DNA of 64,000 nt from Siderastrea radians (lineage: Eukaryota; Cnidaria; Anthozoa; Scleractinia; Rhizangiidae): assembly GCA_964017195.1 (NCBI GenBank), contig OZ024897.1, positions 4,899,969 to 4,963,968 of the forward strand, read 5' to 3'. Positions 46,487 to 59,109 of the stretch are shown in pieces. The notes under the pieces were generated by a model that saw nothing but the letters and a program-made list of their open reading frames with translations, did not search any database and had not been told where the DNA came from. The translations under genes were made by a program, and so were the position numbers. Positions within the stretch are counted from its first letter, which is position 1. Each line of letters starts with the position of its first letter.

Positions 46487-47980
46487 GTAAATCTCATAGT
46501 AGTAGACAGTATCGCATTTCAGTTCCGGCATGATTTTGATGACCTCCCTTTGAGGACGAGGCTTTTGAATGGCTTGGCTCAGAGCTTTATAAAGATGGCG
46601 TGTGAAAATCAGTTAGCTGTAAGTAGAAAAGATGCCATTAACCCTATATTTTTGGTAACATGAAAGTATGAATTTGAAGCTCTCTAGCAGTCTAGTTTCG
46701 ATTGCACCAAGACGGCTGGATATAAAGACAAAAGACCCATTTCTTACAGGGTAATTCTCAATCGGCTGAAGTAAAATCTTCATAAATAACAGCGAGAAGA
46801 TGAACTATTTACCACTCTGTGTATTGTTTTATCCTAGCCGGATGAAGCAGTTTCCTGCTGGTATTTTTTGAATATTTTACTTAAGATTGAGACTAACCCG
46901 GTAAAAATGCGTCCTATTCAGCAGTTTTAGTGGAAACGAAACTGGACTGTTGCTTCCGATAAGAACGTATATCCTAACTTTGTCAGTTTTCCTGTGTATG
47001 TTGGTTCATCAGTGCGTTACAATTAGTAGACAGAAGAAATGAGATTGTTGGCAATCCTCTCTTTCAGGTTGTTTTTATGAACCAGATGACCACACGCGTC
47101 AAATCCTCGCAGGTGGGACAATCTCACCTTATACCAGCGTTAGGTGAGCTTTTCTAACTACAAAGGGTCGCATTTTAATAACTGGCTTAAAACTTAAAGC
47201 ATTCAAGCATTGTCACCGAGCCAGTCACTGTGCCTTCGGAGAACACAAAAGAGGAAACCGCTGGCAAACGCGGGAAAAGTCACGTGAACATACACGCGGA
47301 AAGTCACATGATAGGAGCTTTGTCCTTGGTTAACGATGTTTGTTACTGTGAAGAGAAAAGGAAGTCATGTGCAGTTTCCTAACTTATAGCACCGATACTG
47401 CGGTGAAGTATTGATACTTTCCACGGATATGCCAGTATCGTTGTTATCGCCTATTATCTGGTCGATATATCGCTAGTTACTTGGCACTATGTGATCTGGA
47501 AGTACTGAATGAGTGGTAATCTCATTGAATAGAAGATCATGACAACAGGTAATGTCCCGTTCAACTGATTCATGTTGAATGTTTTTAATTCTCTGTCTCG
47601 TTGACGTTTTTCTGGTCGTTGCAATCACACCACTATAAGTTCCTTCTCTTGTTTGTTGCAGGTGAAAGCTGGGGTCACGCAAGTACCATTCGAATCGTGC
47701 TGTACTGGGAAGATAATCAGAGGTATATTATACAGTCAGATTTTATACATTGCACAGAGTAAAATGTGCGTTTTGATTGGTTTAGTGAAGCTGGTGATTA
47801 AAGTACAGACGTCAGTAATGCTACTCGCTTGCGGCTCGAAGCCTACCTCTTACCAGGTTTTGACGTCATCTGTGCGTTATCAGAGTACACACGCACGGCC
47901 AAATGGAGTTTATTCCAGTCACAGGCGAGGAGTCTACCACCTTCTTGGCGAGTAAAAGAAGATTTGAAGAGATTGCTTAG
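46487..47980 (+). pseudogene. RAD51C: RAD51C 3' half, unit 2 copy, exons beyond the transposon
   Basis: Blocks 46,487-46,618 ([20 protein letters not shown] then LLNGLAQSF; intact here, unlike unit 1), 47,068-47,143 (NQMTTRVKSSQVGQS), 47,662-47,722 (ESWGHASTIRIVLYW) and the end of the last exon, about 47,918-47,980 (TGEESTTFLASKRRFEEIA, TAG). Compared with unit 1, about 1.3 kb is deleted between about 47,900 and 47,918, removing the 'LYKS' exon and most of the last exon. Together with 36,535-37,760 this is one interrupted pseudogene. Confidence 0.88.
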
Positions 47981-48559
47981 AAGAAGAGAACAATTGCATT
48001 GTAGCAAGGATTCTACTGAATCAAAATTTAGAGCTGTCAGACATTCACCAAAAGCACATGTTTTATATAGTTGGCTCGCTTCCCCTATACATTTAGTCTT
48101 TAGAAGGCGCAAATCAACAGCAAAACCGAATGATGGTCGTCAAAAGTGCGGTTCACGAAACCTTTCGGTTGACACGCAACTCTCTTGTCGACTCCTGCTA
48201 GCTTTCAGAGAATCAATGTGCTTGAATTTTCATTAAAATCGTCAAAAGCTACTTTGTGTATTTGCGCATAATAAGACTGTTAAGATTGTGCAGCCGTCTA
48301 TGCTTCATTAGCTTGCCCAGTGTTTTCTTTATCAGACGAAGGAACGAACGAAAGAACGGGATGGATAACTTTAATTATTTGAATGTCGGAAAATTTAGCT
48401 TGAGTAACTAATTGTGGACACTATTTAAAGTTATCATAGTAAATTAAAAATAGTATTAATAACTTAATTAAATTGCCAATTAAATAAGAAGAAGAGAATC
48501 TATCACTCTAAGGATTTATGATGACAGTAAATTAAATACAACAGCGGCATATATTACTC

Positions 48560-49390
48560 TATATCGCTCTATAAATTTAGGAGCTAACTGTCCGGTAAGA
48601 TTTACCACTTTCAGCACCGCTCGTTACCGGTTAGAACCACATATTAAGGCCTGGTTAAGAAATAACAAACGGATTTGGATTGTGAAAATTAAAGATTTAT
48701 TATCGGATGGAATTGTGAAAAGATTCATGTCAGTCGTACCACGTACCACGTCTTGTCTTAGTAATATTTTTCATGATGTCTGTGCGTTCGTACGATATCA
48801 GACAACGTCTTATCTTCTCCGCGACGTTTTTACGTCCGTAAGATGTGAGTGGTATCTTTTTAATGTTTCTTCGTATGTTAGTACCTTTCAAAGGTAGTAG
48901 TTTCCTGGACATTTTCCGTACGTTGGTATGTTCGTCTGTTCGTTCTCGATAATTTTTTCGTTTGCTCAACTTTCGAAAAATGTTAGTGTTATCTTCTCAA
49001 GGTTTTTCCGTATGTATTCGTAAGGTGCTGTTAGTTTTATTACCTTGACATTTTTGCGTACGTTAGCACGTTTGTAGGGTATTAATGTTATCTTCTCGAC
49101 GTTTATCCGTACGTTGTTGTGTTCGTAATGTGCTGTTAAGATTACCTTCTCCTCGAAGTTCTTCGTTGATGTCCTCGACATCTATAGCTATCTGTACTTT
49201 AATACGTTCCTTGAATGAAACAGGAATCGCAAACATCAAGCGTTTTGAAGGGTTTTCGAGACGCGTGTGAGCCTATTGTCATGAGCAACATTCCAGGTCT
49301 CATGACGACACTTCCACTCCAGGGCAGAAAAGAATTTTCAGCAGAGCTGTTTAACCACGGTGTGGAAAACTGACCTGTTACCCTGAAAAG
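48560..49390 (-). mobile_element. Inverted second copy of the 3,531-4,137 repeat
   Basis: The reverse complement matches unit 1 3,540-4,090, for example 'cgttttgaagggttttcgag' against 'ctcgaaaacgcttcaaaacg' and 'caggaatcgcaaac' against 'gtttgcgattcctg'. Contains at least five imperfect subrepeats of about 57-60 bp around 'cgacgtttatccgtacgtt'. No ORF of interest. Confidence 0.55.
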
Positions 49391-49736
49391 TAGGGAGACG
49401 ACTACAGCATTATGGTAGTTTAATTCTATCCAAAAAAACTCGCAAACTCAAATGACTTTAAATGATACAAGACTGACTATAACAAAACCTCACATAACAC
49501 GCTGTTTTATTCAATCTGTCTTTCTTGCCTTTATTTGCACATTCTTAAACGCTTAACATATGTTGTCCATACCAAACACCGTTCACTGGTGTTACATCTG
49601 AATTTATTATCTCATTTTTACTTCTGCCTATGTGCTAATAACCCCTTTAATGCTGATTCTAATGTTCATTCCGTATATCATTTTATGACCCTATCCACAG
49701 CTGACATTTAAAGCCCCTTGAAAATGTTTTCAAGCC

Positions 49737-49868
49737 TGTGAGGAGATATTTCTTCCACTTAGATCCGGGACACTGATTTCCAGCCAGTGTTTACATTACC
49801 TGATTTCAGACCAGCACAGCTAACGACCCAGAATCCCACGCGCACAGTACCCTTTTTGACTTTTGGAG
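49737..49868 (-). pseudogene. CTHRC1-like: Broken CTHRC1-like last-exon fragment
   Basis: The minus strand reads KVKKGTVRVGFWVVSCAG then NTGWKSVSRI, TAA (49,759-49,761) where Tyr is expected, and VEEISPH with a lost base. It covers only the last third of the C-terminal domain; the sequence changes abruptly at 49,869. Its downstream flank (49,495-49,737) matches 11,890-12,137, so it is the unit 2 counterpart of the copy A exon at 12,137-12,490. Confidence 0.85.
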
Positions 49869-50565
49869 GAGAGCCACTATCGCGTCACGTGATCGATTTC
49901 GGCCAATGGGAGCACGCCATAAGTTAGTGTCGTGCTCTGAAGCCCACCATAAGGCATTAACATCGAGGGTTCTATTGCTCTAGCAACGCATGCATGAAAA
50001 CTTATGAAGTTCCATCATTGTTTCTTTGACACCATATTGACCCAGAGTGCGGTCCTACATTCCTGAGGGTGCAGGCAATAAAAACTTGCAATACAAAAAG
50101 TGAAATCTGGATTGTTTTGACGTGACAAAACATATATTTACTCTTGTGTTGGTACAACATCTTTTCAGTTGAAATTCTTGCTCGCTACTCGATTTCCGAT
50201 TTTACATGTACTCGATTTTCGATTCTATTTAACACAACTGAAAACGTTTCTCGAACGAACAAAGATACTGACTAGCAAAAAAATTATCCGCGCTCCTAAT
50301 TTGTAGTGCACAACCTATGCATATAATTAAGAAGTCTTCGCATGATTTGTAACACTCAATAATTAGTCCTATTGTCTTTGACTTGAATAACTGTTTTTAA
50401 CAAACAAGGTCCCTTGAGAACATGGATCCTCATGAAAAACAAAACTTAACATTTTACAATCGGAACTCAAAGTACTTGTACCAGTTGTGTTAGTCTGCTT
50501 TTTAAGTTAAAGGGACAGTGTCCTGCCAAATAATTGGAATTTCGATTTGTAACTTCCTTGTTGTA
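49869..50565. other. Region after the broken exon, no gene seen
   Basis: Unique-looking sequence with no convincing ORF. It begins at the breakpoint that truncates the CTHRC1-like exon. Confidence 0.35.
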
Positions 50566-50905
50566 CAGTGAAACCTGCATTAAGTGAACACCCTTGGGAC
50601 CCTCCCTAGTGTCCGCTTAAAACAAGGTGTCCTCTTAATACAGGTTCTGATATTTAAATTGCAAATCAATGGTTAATTATTAACCTCTTGTATCTCCACC
50701 TTTATTTACCCGCACTTGACATACTTTATCACAAAACTTTCGTCCTGAGTAGAATTACTAAATTACCTGGAAAACATGCTCTTTGAAGCAAATAACTATG
50801 TCATAATGTTATAAAAATACCTTCTGGAAACACTTGAAGTGTCTGCTGCAGGTTTCTGGTAACAAAATGGCTTGACTTTGGGGACCGCTTAACGCAGGTT
50901 TCATT
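50566..50905. mobile_element. pogo/Tigger-type MITE
   Basis: The left end CAGTGAAACCTGCATTAAGT and right end (complement) CAATGAAACCTGCGTTAAGC are inverted repeats, with TA directly before the left end. The motif CAGTGAAACCT..TTAAG is characteristic of pogo/Tigger-like mariner relatives. It abuts a LINE fragment on the right. Confidence 0.65.
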
Positions 50906-52255
50906 GCATTATCACGATCAAAAGTAGGATTGAAAAATTGCCTAAACGAGTTATCCTCATATTGCAACTCTTGGATGCTAAGAATAAACCCTAAGAAAAC
51001 CAAGATAATGATTTTCAACGATGCACAAAAAAGTGTGATTATATTTTTCACATAGGCAGTGAAATAATAGACATTGTCCAAAACTATACCTACCTAGGGA
51101 CTCTCATCTCATCTTCCGGAAATTTTACACTTTCGCTTGAACACCTTCGACAAAAAGCTCTTCATGCTTTCTTTGGTCTACGACGGCACACTGATTTTAA
51201 TAAAGTGAAACCTTCTCTTGCGTGTAAAATTTTTGACTCAATGATCTCACCAATTTTAACCTACAATAGTGAAGTTTGGGGTGCCTTTGTGAAATCAGAC
51301 TTTAAGTCTTGGGACAGCTCCGCAATTGAAAAAACTCATTTACAATTTATAAACGTTATTTAGAAGTTCATAACAAGGCATCCAATACTGCATGTAGAGC
51401 GGAACTAGGTAAATTCCCATTGATCATTGATATAAATAAAATTAAGAAACTTCATTACTTAAACTACCTACGAGAAAAGGAAGAAAGCTCTATAGTCAAA
51501 CAATCTTTAAAAATATCTATTAACCTTCGTTATAACGGTCATGATAGTTTTTACTCTAGTCTCATGAAAATGACTGACTATTATAATTTCTGTGACTTTA
51601 ATTGTAATTCATTGAATGAAGGTAAAATCAAACAATATGTCGATCTCATGAAAAAGAAATATATCTCTTATTGGAACCGAACCTTCAACGTTCGCAAAAA
51701 CTTAGTTTTTATTACACATTCAAAAAGAATTATAGCCTTTCTGCCTACCTAGATCTAACAAGAAAGAACCCATCTAGTAAAACTGAGAATAAGCAGTCAT
51801 AAACGTCGGATTGAAACAGGTAGATAAGACAAAATACCTCGTGATGAGAGGTTATATGTACTCTCTGCAATTGTAACAAAATTGAGGATGAAACTCACTT
51901 TTTACTAGATTGCCCGAGCTATTCTTCGATAAGAGATAGGTTCTTTTCTAAAATAGAACCTAAAATCCCATTTCTACGACTATTATCACATGAGACCTTA
52001 TTGTTACATCTTATGAATTGTACTGATTATTTTATAAATATTCAATTAATTTCATTCATCTCGTCATGCTTTGAACAGAGAGAGAAACTAGTTACAATGG
52101 CTACCTCTCTGAATGGTTAAAAATAAGAAATGGTTGTAATCTCTTTAGTTATTTTAAATAATTAAGTAATTAATAATTAAATTCAAGTGGCTTTTGCAAT
52201 ACTGTAATACTTTGTTATAGTCATGCAAATAAAGCTTGTTGTTGTTGTTGTATTG
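50904..52255 (+). mobile_element. 5'-truncated LINE, reverse transcriptase C-terminal part
   Basis: Frames in succession give RINPKKTKIMIFND (RT thumb-side K-TK motif), NYTYLGTLISSSGNF, SMISPILTYNSEVWGAF, KASNTACRAELGKFPLII and the terminal Cys/His motif CTLCNCNKIEDETHFLLDCP, all typical of cnidarian CR1/L2-like LINEs. At least two frameshifts (near 50,050-51,365 in this frame set) and an in-frame stop (51,361-51,363) kill it. The 3' end is a short (TTG)n tail near 52,235-52,250. Confidence 0.85.
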
Positions 52256-53034
52256 TAATGCCAAATGCCACCAACTGAACTGGATAAAATGATGCTAAAG
52301 TAGTTTAGGGATAAATTAAGTGTGGGATTGCAAATGATGGAAGTGGATTGCAGTTTGCTAAACTTGATTTTGTGACTGGATGTCCAGAATATAACTAATT
52401 TGTGATTCTGATGGAACTTTGAGTTTTAAAGCCTATATTTTGTCTCTCAAATTGTTATTTCCTTACTTTCATCACAGCTGGTATTTCTTTTCTTTCTATT
52501 TAAAGTTCCTGAGTGTGTGTAAGAAACACAATATATCAACCAGAATACTGTCCATTCAAAATGATCCCCCTTAAAAAAGTGGTTAAAAAGTGGTTTTTGT
52601 GCTCTAAATGGTAGAGAATGTGTTAAAAAAAATTGCGTCAAAATGGATAGCATTGTTTATTGAAACAACTTGGGAACTCTAATCAACTCAGCAGAGGTGA
52701 AACTTGACCCTGATAAATTGACACACAAATTAAATACACTGTTTCATTTTCCCATTTTCCCATTTTCCCTGATTTTATTGTGCTTTTTCTTGTCCAACAT
52801 TGCTTCCAGATAAAACAGCTTTGTACATTGTACCCTGCACCATTCAAGCACAAGATTAGCGATGTCTTATTCCTGGCATTTAATTTATTCATTTACTTCA
52901 ACCTGCGAATCTCCCCCAAATTATACTGATGTCCATTCTATGGACCTTTTAAAGATTATTACGTTCAGTCAGCAGTTAGCCTTTAAAGCACCTTAAACTT
53001 AACAAAAAACCAAAAAAAAACACAATCTGCTCTT
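52256..53034. other. 3' flank of CTHRC1-like copy B
   Basis: From about 52,860 it resembles 3' flanks at 12,000-12,130 and 49,640-49,730. The rest is AT-rich with no gene. No unambiguous poly(A) signal was chosen. Confidence 0.4.
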
Positions 53035-54645
53035 TTAAGCCTGTGGAGGAGGTATTTCTTCCACGTAGATCCGGGACACTGAGTTCCAGCCGGTGTAGGC
53101 ATCCGCAAATCCCATTCCAGCACAATTACCGACCCAGAATCCCACACGCACAGTGCCCTTTTTTAATTTTTCACAGACTCCTTCAATTTGCCGCACACGG
53201 TGCAAATTTTTTTGCGACCATTTCCGTGTATCATGTAGACCACACCATCAATGGCTGCTGGAGCTGAGCATTCTGCACCATTGAAGGTGAAATACCATCG
53301 CCCGCAGCACCCGTGGCAGTTGTAGATGCGAAGAGGTCCATTCCAGAAGACGCGCAGCCCTGTGTTGTCTGATCTTTTCTTGAATATACATTCCTGGGAA
53401 AATGAAAAAATTTCAACAATAGAGTAATCAACGCGGAATATTTTACCAGGATTAACAATTGATTAAATGATGCCTCTCTAATCCAGACTTTGTCCGTTCA
53501 AATCCCATTGAGGGTGAAGGTTTCCTTTTTGCTACTAGTGGTCAAATTTTCTTTCTTGGTCTGTTAGTCCAGGGGGACTTTTTTGGGCACATTTCAGTAT
53601 CAGAGTTCAATTTCCAGTACTCAAGGTTTATTTGCTTGCTTTCATAATAAACTATCTCAGTTATGTAGCTATGCCAGTTTCAGCATTCTTGTTTTTGATT
53701 TAGTGAAGTCAACTCAGTAATTACCTTGACCAATCCACTGTCCCTGTCATCAGCCAGATTCTTAAAAAACGCATTGTTTCCAGTTACGTCCCAAAGACCC
53801 TGGAGCTCCCTTGGGGCCTGGGGGACCTTGGCTTCCTCGAGGACCTGCATCACCTTTGTTTCCGGGTGAACCCACTTTACCTGAGGGTCCTTGAGGTCCC
53901 TTGGGGCCTGGGGGACCTTGGCTTCCACGAGGGCCTGTGTCACCCTTGTTTCCAGGTGGACCGGCTGGTCCTGATGGTCCTTGAGGTCCCTTACGACCTT
54001 GAGGACCTTGACTTCCTTGAGGCCCTTTATCTCCCCTGTTTCCTCTTGGGCCCATGGGTCCTTCAGGTCCATGATTACCCGCTGTTCCTGCTGGTCCAGC
54101 AGGTCCAGGGCTTCCAGGGATGCCGGGAATTCCTGGTGCACAGAAAAAAGCACTGTGACCACAAGACCCATATGGTGACGTCTGTTGAGGAATGCTCTAA
54201 GTAAAGAGAGTTAAAATGCAACATTTACCAGTGGCCCAATTTTTGACACAAATATTCCAGCCTGTATAAGTTGACTAACAAATGTTTTGTATAGTACTAC
54301 TATGCTTTCTTTGTCAGTGTCTTTATTAAACTGCCAAATTCCATTTGTAACAGAGCTTTGTGAATTTTTTTCCCTGCTACTGCTTTATTTGTGTAATTAA
54401 ATTCTCTTTGATCTTGAACCGAATTTCTTGTCCAAACTCAACTTTTAGGGTAAATTATCAAAGAAAGCTTGCTCAGGATTGTATTTTTTTTCCGGTTTTT
54501 TTTACTATTAGCCATTTATTCATTGTGCTCAATTTCTTATCGAATAATTTTCTTAGTAGAAGTATCTTAGTTAAGTACTATTACCTATTACACGACCCCA
54601 CAAGCATTATGCTTTAAATTTTTTATCGTGTTTAAATAAAGGATG

Positions 54646-54677
<32 letters not shown>

Positions 54678-54679
54678 CC

Positions 54680-54717
<38 letters not shown>

Positions 54718-55203
54718 GGTCAGCAGCGTAATAGGTTACTCCGTGTTCCTTTGCACATATTAACTCTTTACACTGATATGAAGAATACCTATACTTATCC
54801 TGTAAAAGTTATGAAGTTTATATTAACTCTTTACACTGATATGAAGGATATACTTATTGTCTAAGTATGTATATAACAATACACCGTTGCGAAGGATATG
54901 GTTAAATATATATAAGTGGGGTATAGTGTCTTATTTTGTGTGAGGAGGGGTGTGGAGAGGGGGGAGACTGCCCCCTCCCTTCTCAATCTCCTAGATAAAA
55001 CCCTAGTGAAGAAAGGAAAGATGGCGTAGGTATTGAAATCTTGTACCCAGGGCCTTCACGCTGTCTAGTTAGCAGATAGTTTCCAAGAAACGTACCTTGC
55101 TGCTACTGCTGTTGTCATTTGCAGAGCTCAAGATGATAAGCAGTGACAGTATCAGACATAACATCGTGGTGATCAGTGGTATTTTCATGAAAGATTTTGC
55201 CAT
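53035..55203 (-). pseudogene. CTHRC1-like: CTHRC1-like copy B, three exons, two homopolymer indels
   Basis: Exon 1 55,203-55,096 (MAKSFMKIPLITTML signal peptide; AAG|GTACGT). Exon 2 54,196-53,725: [16 protein letters not shown], 38 Gly-X-Y triplets, then GRNWKQCVF. Exon 3 53,393-53,035: ECIFKKRSDNTGLRVFW to VEEIPPPQA, TAA. Splice sites are normal and introns are 899 and 331 bp. Exon 2 is 472 bp, exactly 90 + 1 longer than copy A: ten extra triplets plus one T in the run at 53,764-53,769, giving TAA right after CVF. In exon 3 an A-run at 53,207-53,213 is one base short. Both defects are in homopolymers, so sequencing or assembly error is a real alternative to pseudogenisation. Confidence 0.8.
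54642..54716. repeat. (GAT)n microsatellite in copy B intron 1
   Basis: About 25 trinucleotide units with one 'gccgat' interruption. Not present in copy A. Confidence 0.95.
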
Positions 55204-55902
55204 CGTTTGACCTGTGAATGTGAGAATACTCCACGTTAAATAGTACTGATCGATACTAAAATTTCGCAGAATACTCTTTGCTGAATCATTGGTGGTGAAT
55301 TAACTGTGAGTTTGATAATGACAGGGCATGTTCACTTAAGAACATTTTAGTCTAGTGAAGTATGGCGGAAAACGTCTTACTTTCTTAAATTTACCTCTGT
55401 TTACCATCGTATGTGGTAGTAGAATTAGGTCAGGAAACAATTTTTTTGCAAGGTGTGAAAGCAGTAAAAAAAACAGTCATGTTCAATTACCTCCTATAAT
55501 TTGTAACTCCTTAATGGCAATTAAGGAAACATTCATACATTCATCAAAACATGATTTGCAGCTGATTACAAAATATTTTTGTGAACACTGTTCACGCCAT
55601 TGAAACGTTAGTCCTCTCTTTGTCGCTATTTTCTTCGAAATCGTTCGCCAAAATCATTGCTTAATAATAATTACTTTTCAAAAAAGTCCTCACAGCTGGT
55701 TATCTTTAGTATTTGAACCGAATTTTTCGTTCACTTAATTTATCGATTCATAAAAAAATCGCTAGTTTAAGTACTTGTCATATTTTAAGTTTTTTTTTTA
55801 ATTATTAAGAGAATTGTTTAAGGTCTTCTAAAACCAAAGAAATCGTCAAGCTAAATCCTAATAGTGGAACTTGCCAAATTAAAGTTACGCCAAGTATAGT
55901 AA
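55204..55902. other. Upstream region of CTHRC1-like copy B
   Basis: Aligned with 26,264-26,955 upstream of copy A, with many substitutions. Non-coding. Confidence 0.4.
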
Positions 55903-56250
55903 CCTTTTTTAGTATCTTTTTAAAAAGCAAAAAAGTGTCTTCGCGTCAACTAAATTCCAAAAAGACTATCTTACGGCACTGAAACTGTTTCCTGTCGTCT
56001 GTTGCTACCGATGGCAAGGATGGAAATGGATTGAAACTCCATTTTTTCGAGTCTTGATGTTATGTCCTTAAAATCGCTAAAAAAAACTTATTATGGTTAG
56101 CTGACGCTGATAAAATTCATTTGATATCTTCTTCATAGTATTACAGGAGCACATTGTGTACGAGTAAAGGCACTACTGAGGTTATGATTTTAGCACAGAA
56201 TTGACCTACATTTGTAAAATAGCAAAACCCTCGTGACATAGCCCCTTTAA
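55903..56250. mobile_element. Unit-2-specific insertion upstream of copy B
   Basis: Unit 1 reads 'gtaaccttaaggtttacaaa' (26,948-26,967). Unit 2 has about 350 bp between 'gtaacctt' and 'ttaaggttt'. The right end 'tgacatagcccctttaagg' and the TTAA-like target suggest a MITE. No ORF. Confidence 0.5.
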
Positions 56251-56560
56251 GGTTTAAGTACCAACCTTGTTAGTGTGGCTATCATCCGAAGAAAACTGAT
56301 GCACCACTCACTATTACAGAACCTTGATTATTGTGAACAGCTGAGTTTGACGTGAAAACATGTTTTAGACAAGTTCTGAAGCTGTTTACGTGTGAGATAT
56401 GTAAATCAAGGCAAGCACTCCTATTGGCTAGATCATTTCAGAATTGACCAGTAAAAAGCATTTGTTTGTTTTGTGTTGTTTTGACAAGTTAAAAGCTAAA
56501 ATGAGTTTGAGGTTAACATGAAAATACTAAACTCCCAAAATAAGAGAGGTGTTCTGATTG

Positions 56561-57588
56561 GAACGTGAATTCACTAAAATAAGTAATTGGTACACTGATA
56601 ACAGGTTGACTATAAATGTCAAGAAGACCAAACTTATGCTGGCAGGCAGTAAAAGGATGCTGTCCTTATTTGAAGACTGAGTTACAATCAAATGGTACAC
56701 AAATCGATCGCGTGCAGTCATTCAAATATCTGGGAGTAACAATGGATTCAAAATGGAGCTGGAAGCTACATATCAGCAATTTGCTAAAGAAACTAGGTCA
56801 TCGCCTTTCTTTGTTTAATCGCGTATTTCATATGTTAGACAATAGAACTCGCATAGCCTTCTACAATGGGCTAGTGCTGCCACACCTAGACTATGCCGAC
56901 ACAGTGTTGGGAGATCAACCCGGTCTAAAATCAGAAATGGAAAAACTGCAAAGTTTTCGCAGAACAAATTTGCGAAGAAAATTAAATTAGGCAAGATGTC
57001 TTCTTCAGAAGCTCTGAAGTGTCTGAATTGGCTCCCTCTGGCTGGAAGACGTCTTTCTCACCGATGTACCGCCGTAGAAAATGCAATCAAAGGAGACATC
57101 CCGCAACATTTTGAAAGTTTTAAATCGACATTAAGAAGTTCACATGGCTACAATACTAGACATGGTTACTTACCTAGATTGCCTAAACCTAAAATGGAAT
57201 GCGGAAAGAGAGTGTCCTACTTCCGTTTTACAAATGACTGGATGTCTCTCCCAGTATCTTTAAGAAAGCCAATGCCATGCACAATTTTTAAGAAAAACCT
57301 TACAAGATTCTTGATGGATAAACACTTTTAGACGATAAATAAATATTTTTTTAGATGTACGACGTATTGTTAATAGATAATTATTTGTAATTAGTTTTTT
57401 AGGACAGTAGGTAGTTTTAGTAGTTTTAATCATTGTATATTTTATATTTTAGATCTGTGACATTTGTATTTCTTTTTTAGATTTTAATACTTTTTATTTT
57501 ATGGAGGACCTCCCTGAAAACCACGTATTTACGTGACGGGCGCTTCCTCTTTAAAGATTGTTTTTATTATTATAATTATTATTATTTC
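56561..57588 (+). mobile_element. 5'-truncated LINE inserted upstream of copy B
   Basis: Coding remnants: RLTINVKKTKLMLAGSKRM, FKYLGVTMDSKWSWKLHI, IAFYNGLVLPHLDYADTV (to 56,990), then LKCLNWLPLAGRRLSHRC to FKKNLTRFLMDKHF, stop at 57,331. This is the C-terminal end of a CR1/L2-like RT with frameshifts near 56,665 and 56,970. The 3' UTR holds a small hairpin (cacgtatttacgtg, about 57,522) and ends in an (att)n tail. Unit 1 has the uninterrupted site at 27,519-27,550. Confidence 0.85.
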
Positions 57589-59105
57589 TGAATTGGCCAA
57601 TGAGGAGACAGCTATCGTTGTACCTGTTTTCATTGTTTTGATTGGATTCACACGTTTAAACGTGATTTGGAGATGATACTGTGCACAACAGGCCAGCAGC
57701 AAAATTAATTGATGGACAATTTGCGACATAGGTTGTGACGTTAAGTTTTACTTTGCATGTGGATCTTTCTTTCTTTCTTTCTTTCTTTTTCCTGGCTTTT
57801 AACATTTCACACTGAAACCGCTTCAAAGCTGACTCAAACAGGGTATAATAAAACAACGCCTACCAGGGCAAAGATGAAACGAACTTCTCAGTAAAACTCG
57901 GCCACATGTACAGGAATTTCTAATGATCTTTCATTTCAAGTTTATCAGAAAGACAAAAGTGTAAGGTAAAATGATTGAAAGCAGAACATGCAATTGCAGG
58001 TTTTGAATTTTTCAGTAGCAAACGAAAAATACTCTTTCAAAATTACGACGGATTAGCTTAACTTATCAGAAAAATACTTTTTCCAGAAGGGTGATGGCTT
58101 AACATAACGATATGTTATTTCAACAAAACCTTTATCATAATTTGGGTGAAAGTCACATGCAACCGAAGGACTATCAAACAGTAGACTATAGTAAACGTGT
58201 TGTGTTGAGTAAACGTGAACGTACGACTTGTGACGAGTTTTCTTGACAGTGCTAACAATGAGGTATCCTGGCGTGTAGAGTTTTATATGCTAGTGAAGAA
58301 ACGTAAGCTTCAAGAGTAATTGTGATTGTACAAAATTGGGAGTCATTCATTGTAGATCCCTCCCGCTCTAAAATAAGCATATACAGCAAATGAATCATTA
58401 ATCCCGTTTTCAAAGAAGTAAAAACTTGAGTAAAAAGAAAATTAATTTACGAGAACACAAAAGGTTTTTCCCACAAAATGGATTTATCCATGTAAAATAG
58501 TGTCTTGTTTTATTGCAAACATTAATCTAACACTTTCTTAATCGTTGGATGTTAATTGAATAAAGAAAGATAGTAAAAGTTTTTCCATACTTATAAGGCA
58601 GTTTCTTCACTTACTTTTGCTGTAACCAATATCCTGAGTTGTCTGAATGTGGCCAAATACCTGGAGGGTAGGAGAAAAGTGAGAAAAGATGTACGAGGTT
58701 AAATTGAACAGCAAAACTAGAAAAGAATTCATAGACGAGAACGAAACTACGAGCTTACACAGTCTGTCCTTTCTTGTCGCTGTTTGGAAGAAAATATTTT
58801 TCGTAGTCAGGCAAAAATAATTTTGTGCTTTGTTTAATTTGCTTCTCGTCAGGACAAGTTTGTGAAAGAGCATACGTAATAAATTATTTTCATGATTCCC
58901 ACAAGCAGTACTTTTCGCTACAATGATTTGCTTAATCGCTGACTCGTCCAATCAGATAGCGTCTTCCATTCCTGTGAACAATTTTGTTTCTTCTTTTTGA
59001 TTACAGTAATCTAATAATGTTTGCGTCTTCTCTGTATTGAAGTATCTCGACACTACAAATGTATTATTTATACAAGCCTACACCTTTCTTTCCTTCACCA
59101 ATAAG
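57589..59105. other. Non-coding duplicate segment of unit 2
   Basis: Matches 27,538-29,290 and 30,540-30,640 of unit 1, lacking the MITE and the CpG-rich patch. No gene conserved in both. Confidence 0.4.
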
Positions 59106-59109
59106 AACT

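Noticed and set aside
53866..54204. Plus-strand ORF of 112 codons over the collagen exon of copy B
   Set aside because: Antisense shadow of the Gly-X-Y repeat; the minus-strand frame has the domain structure and splice sites.
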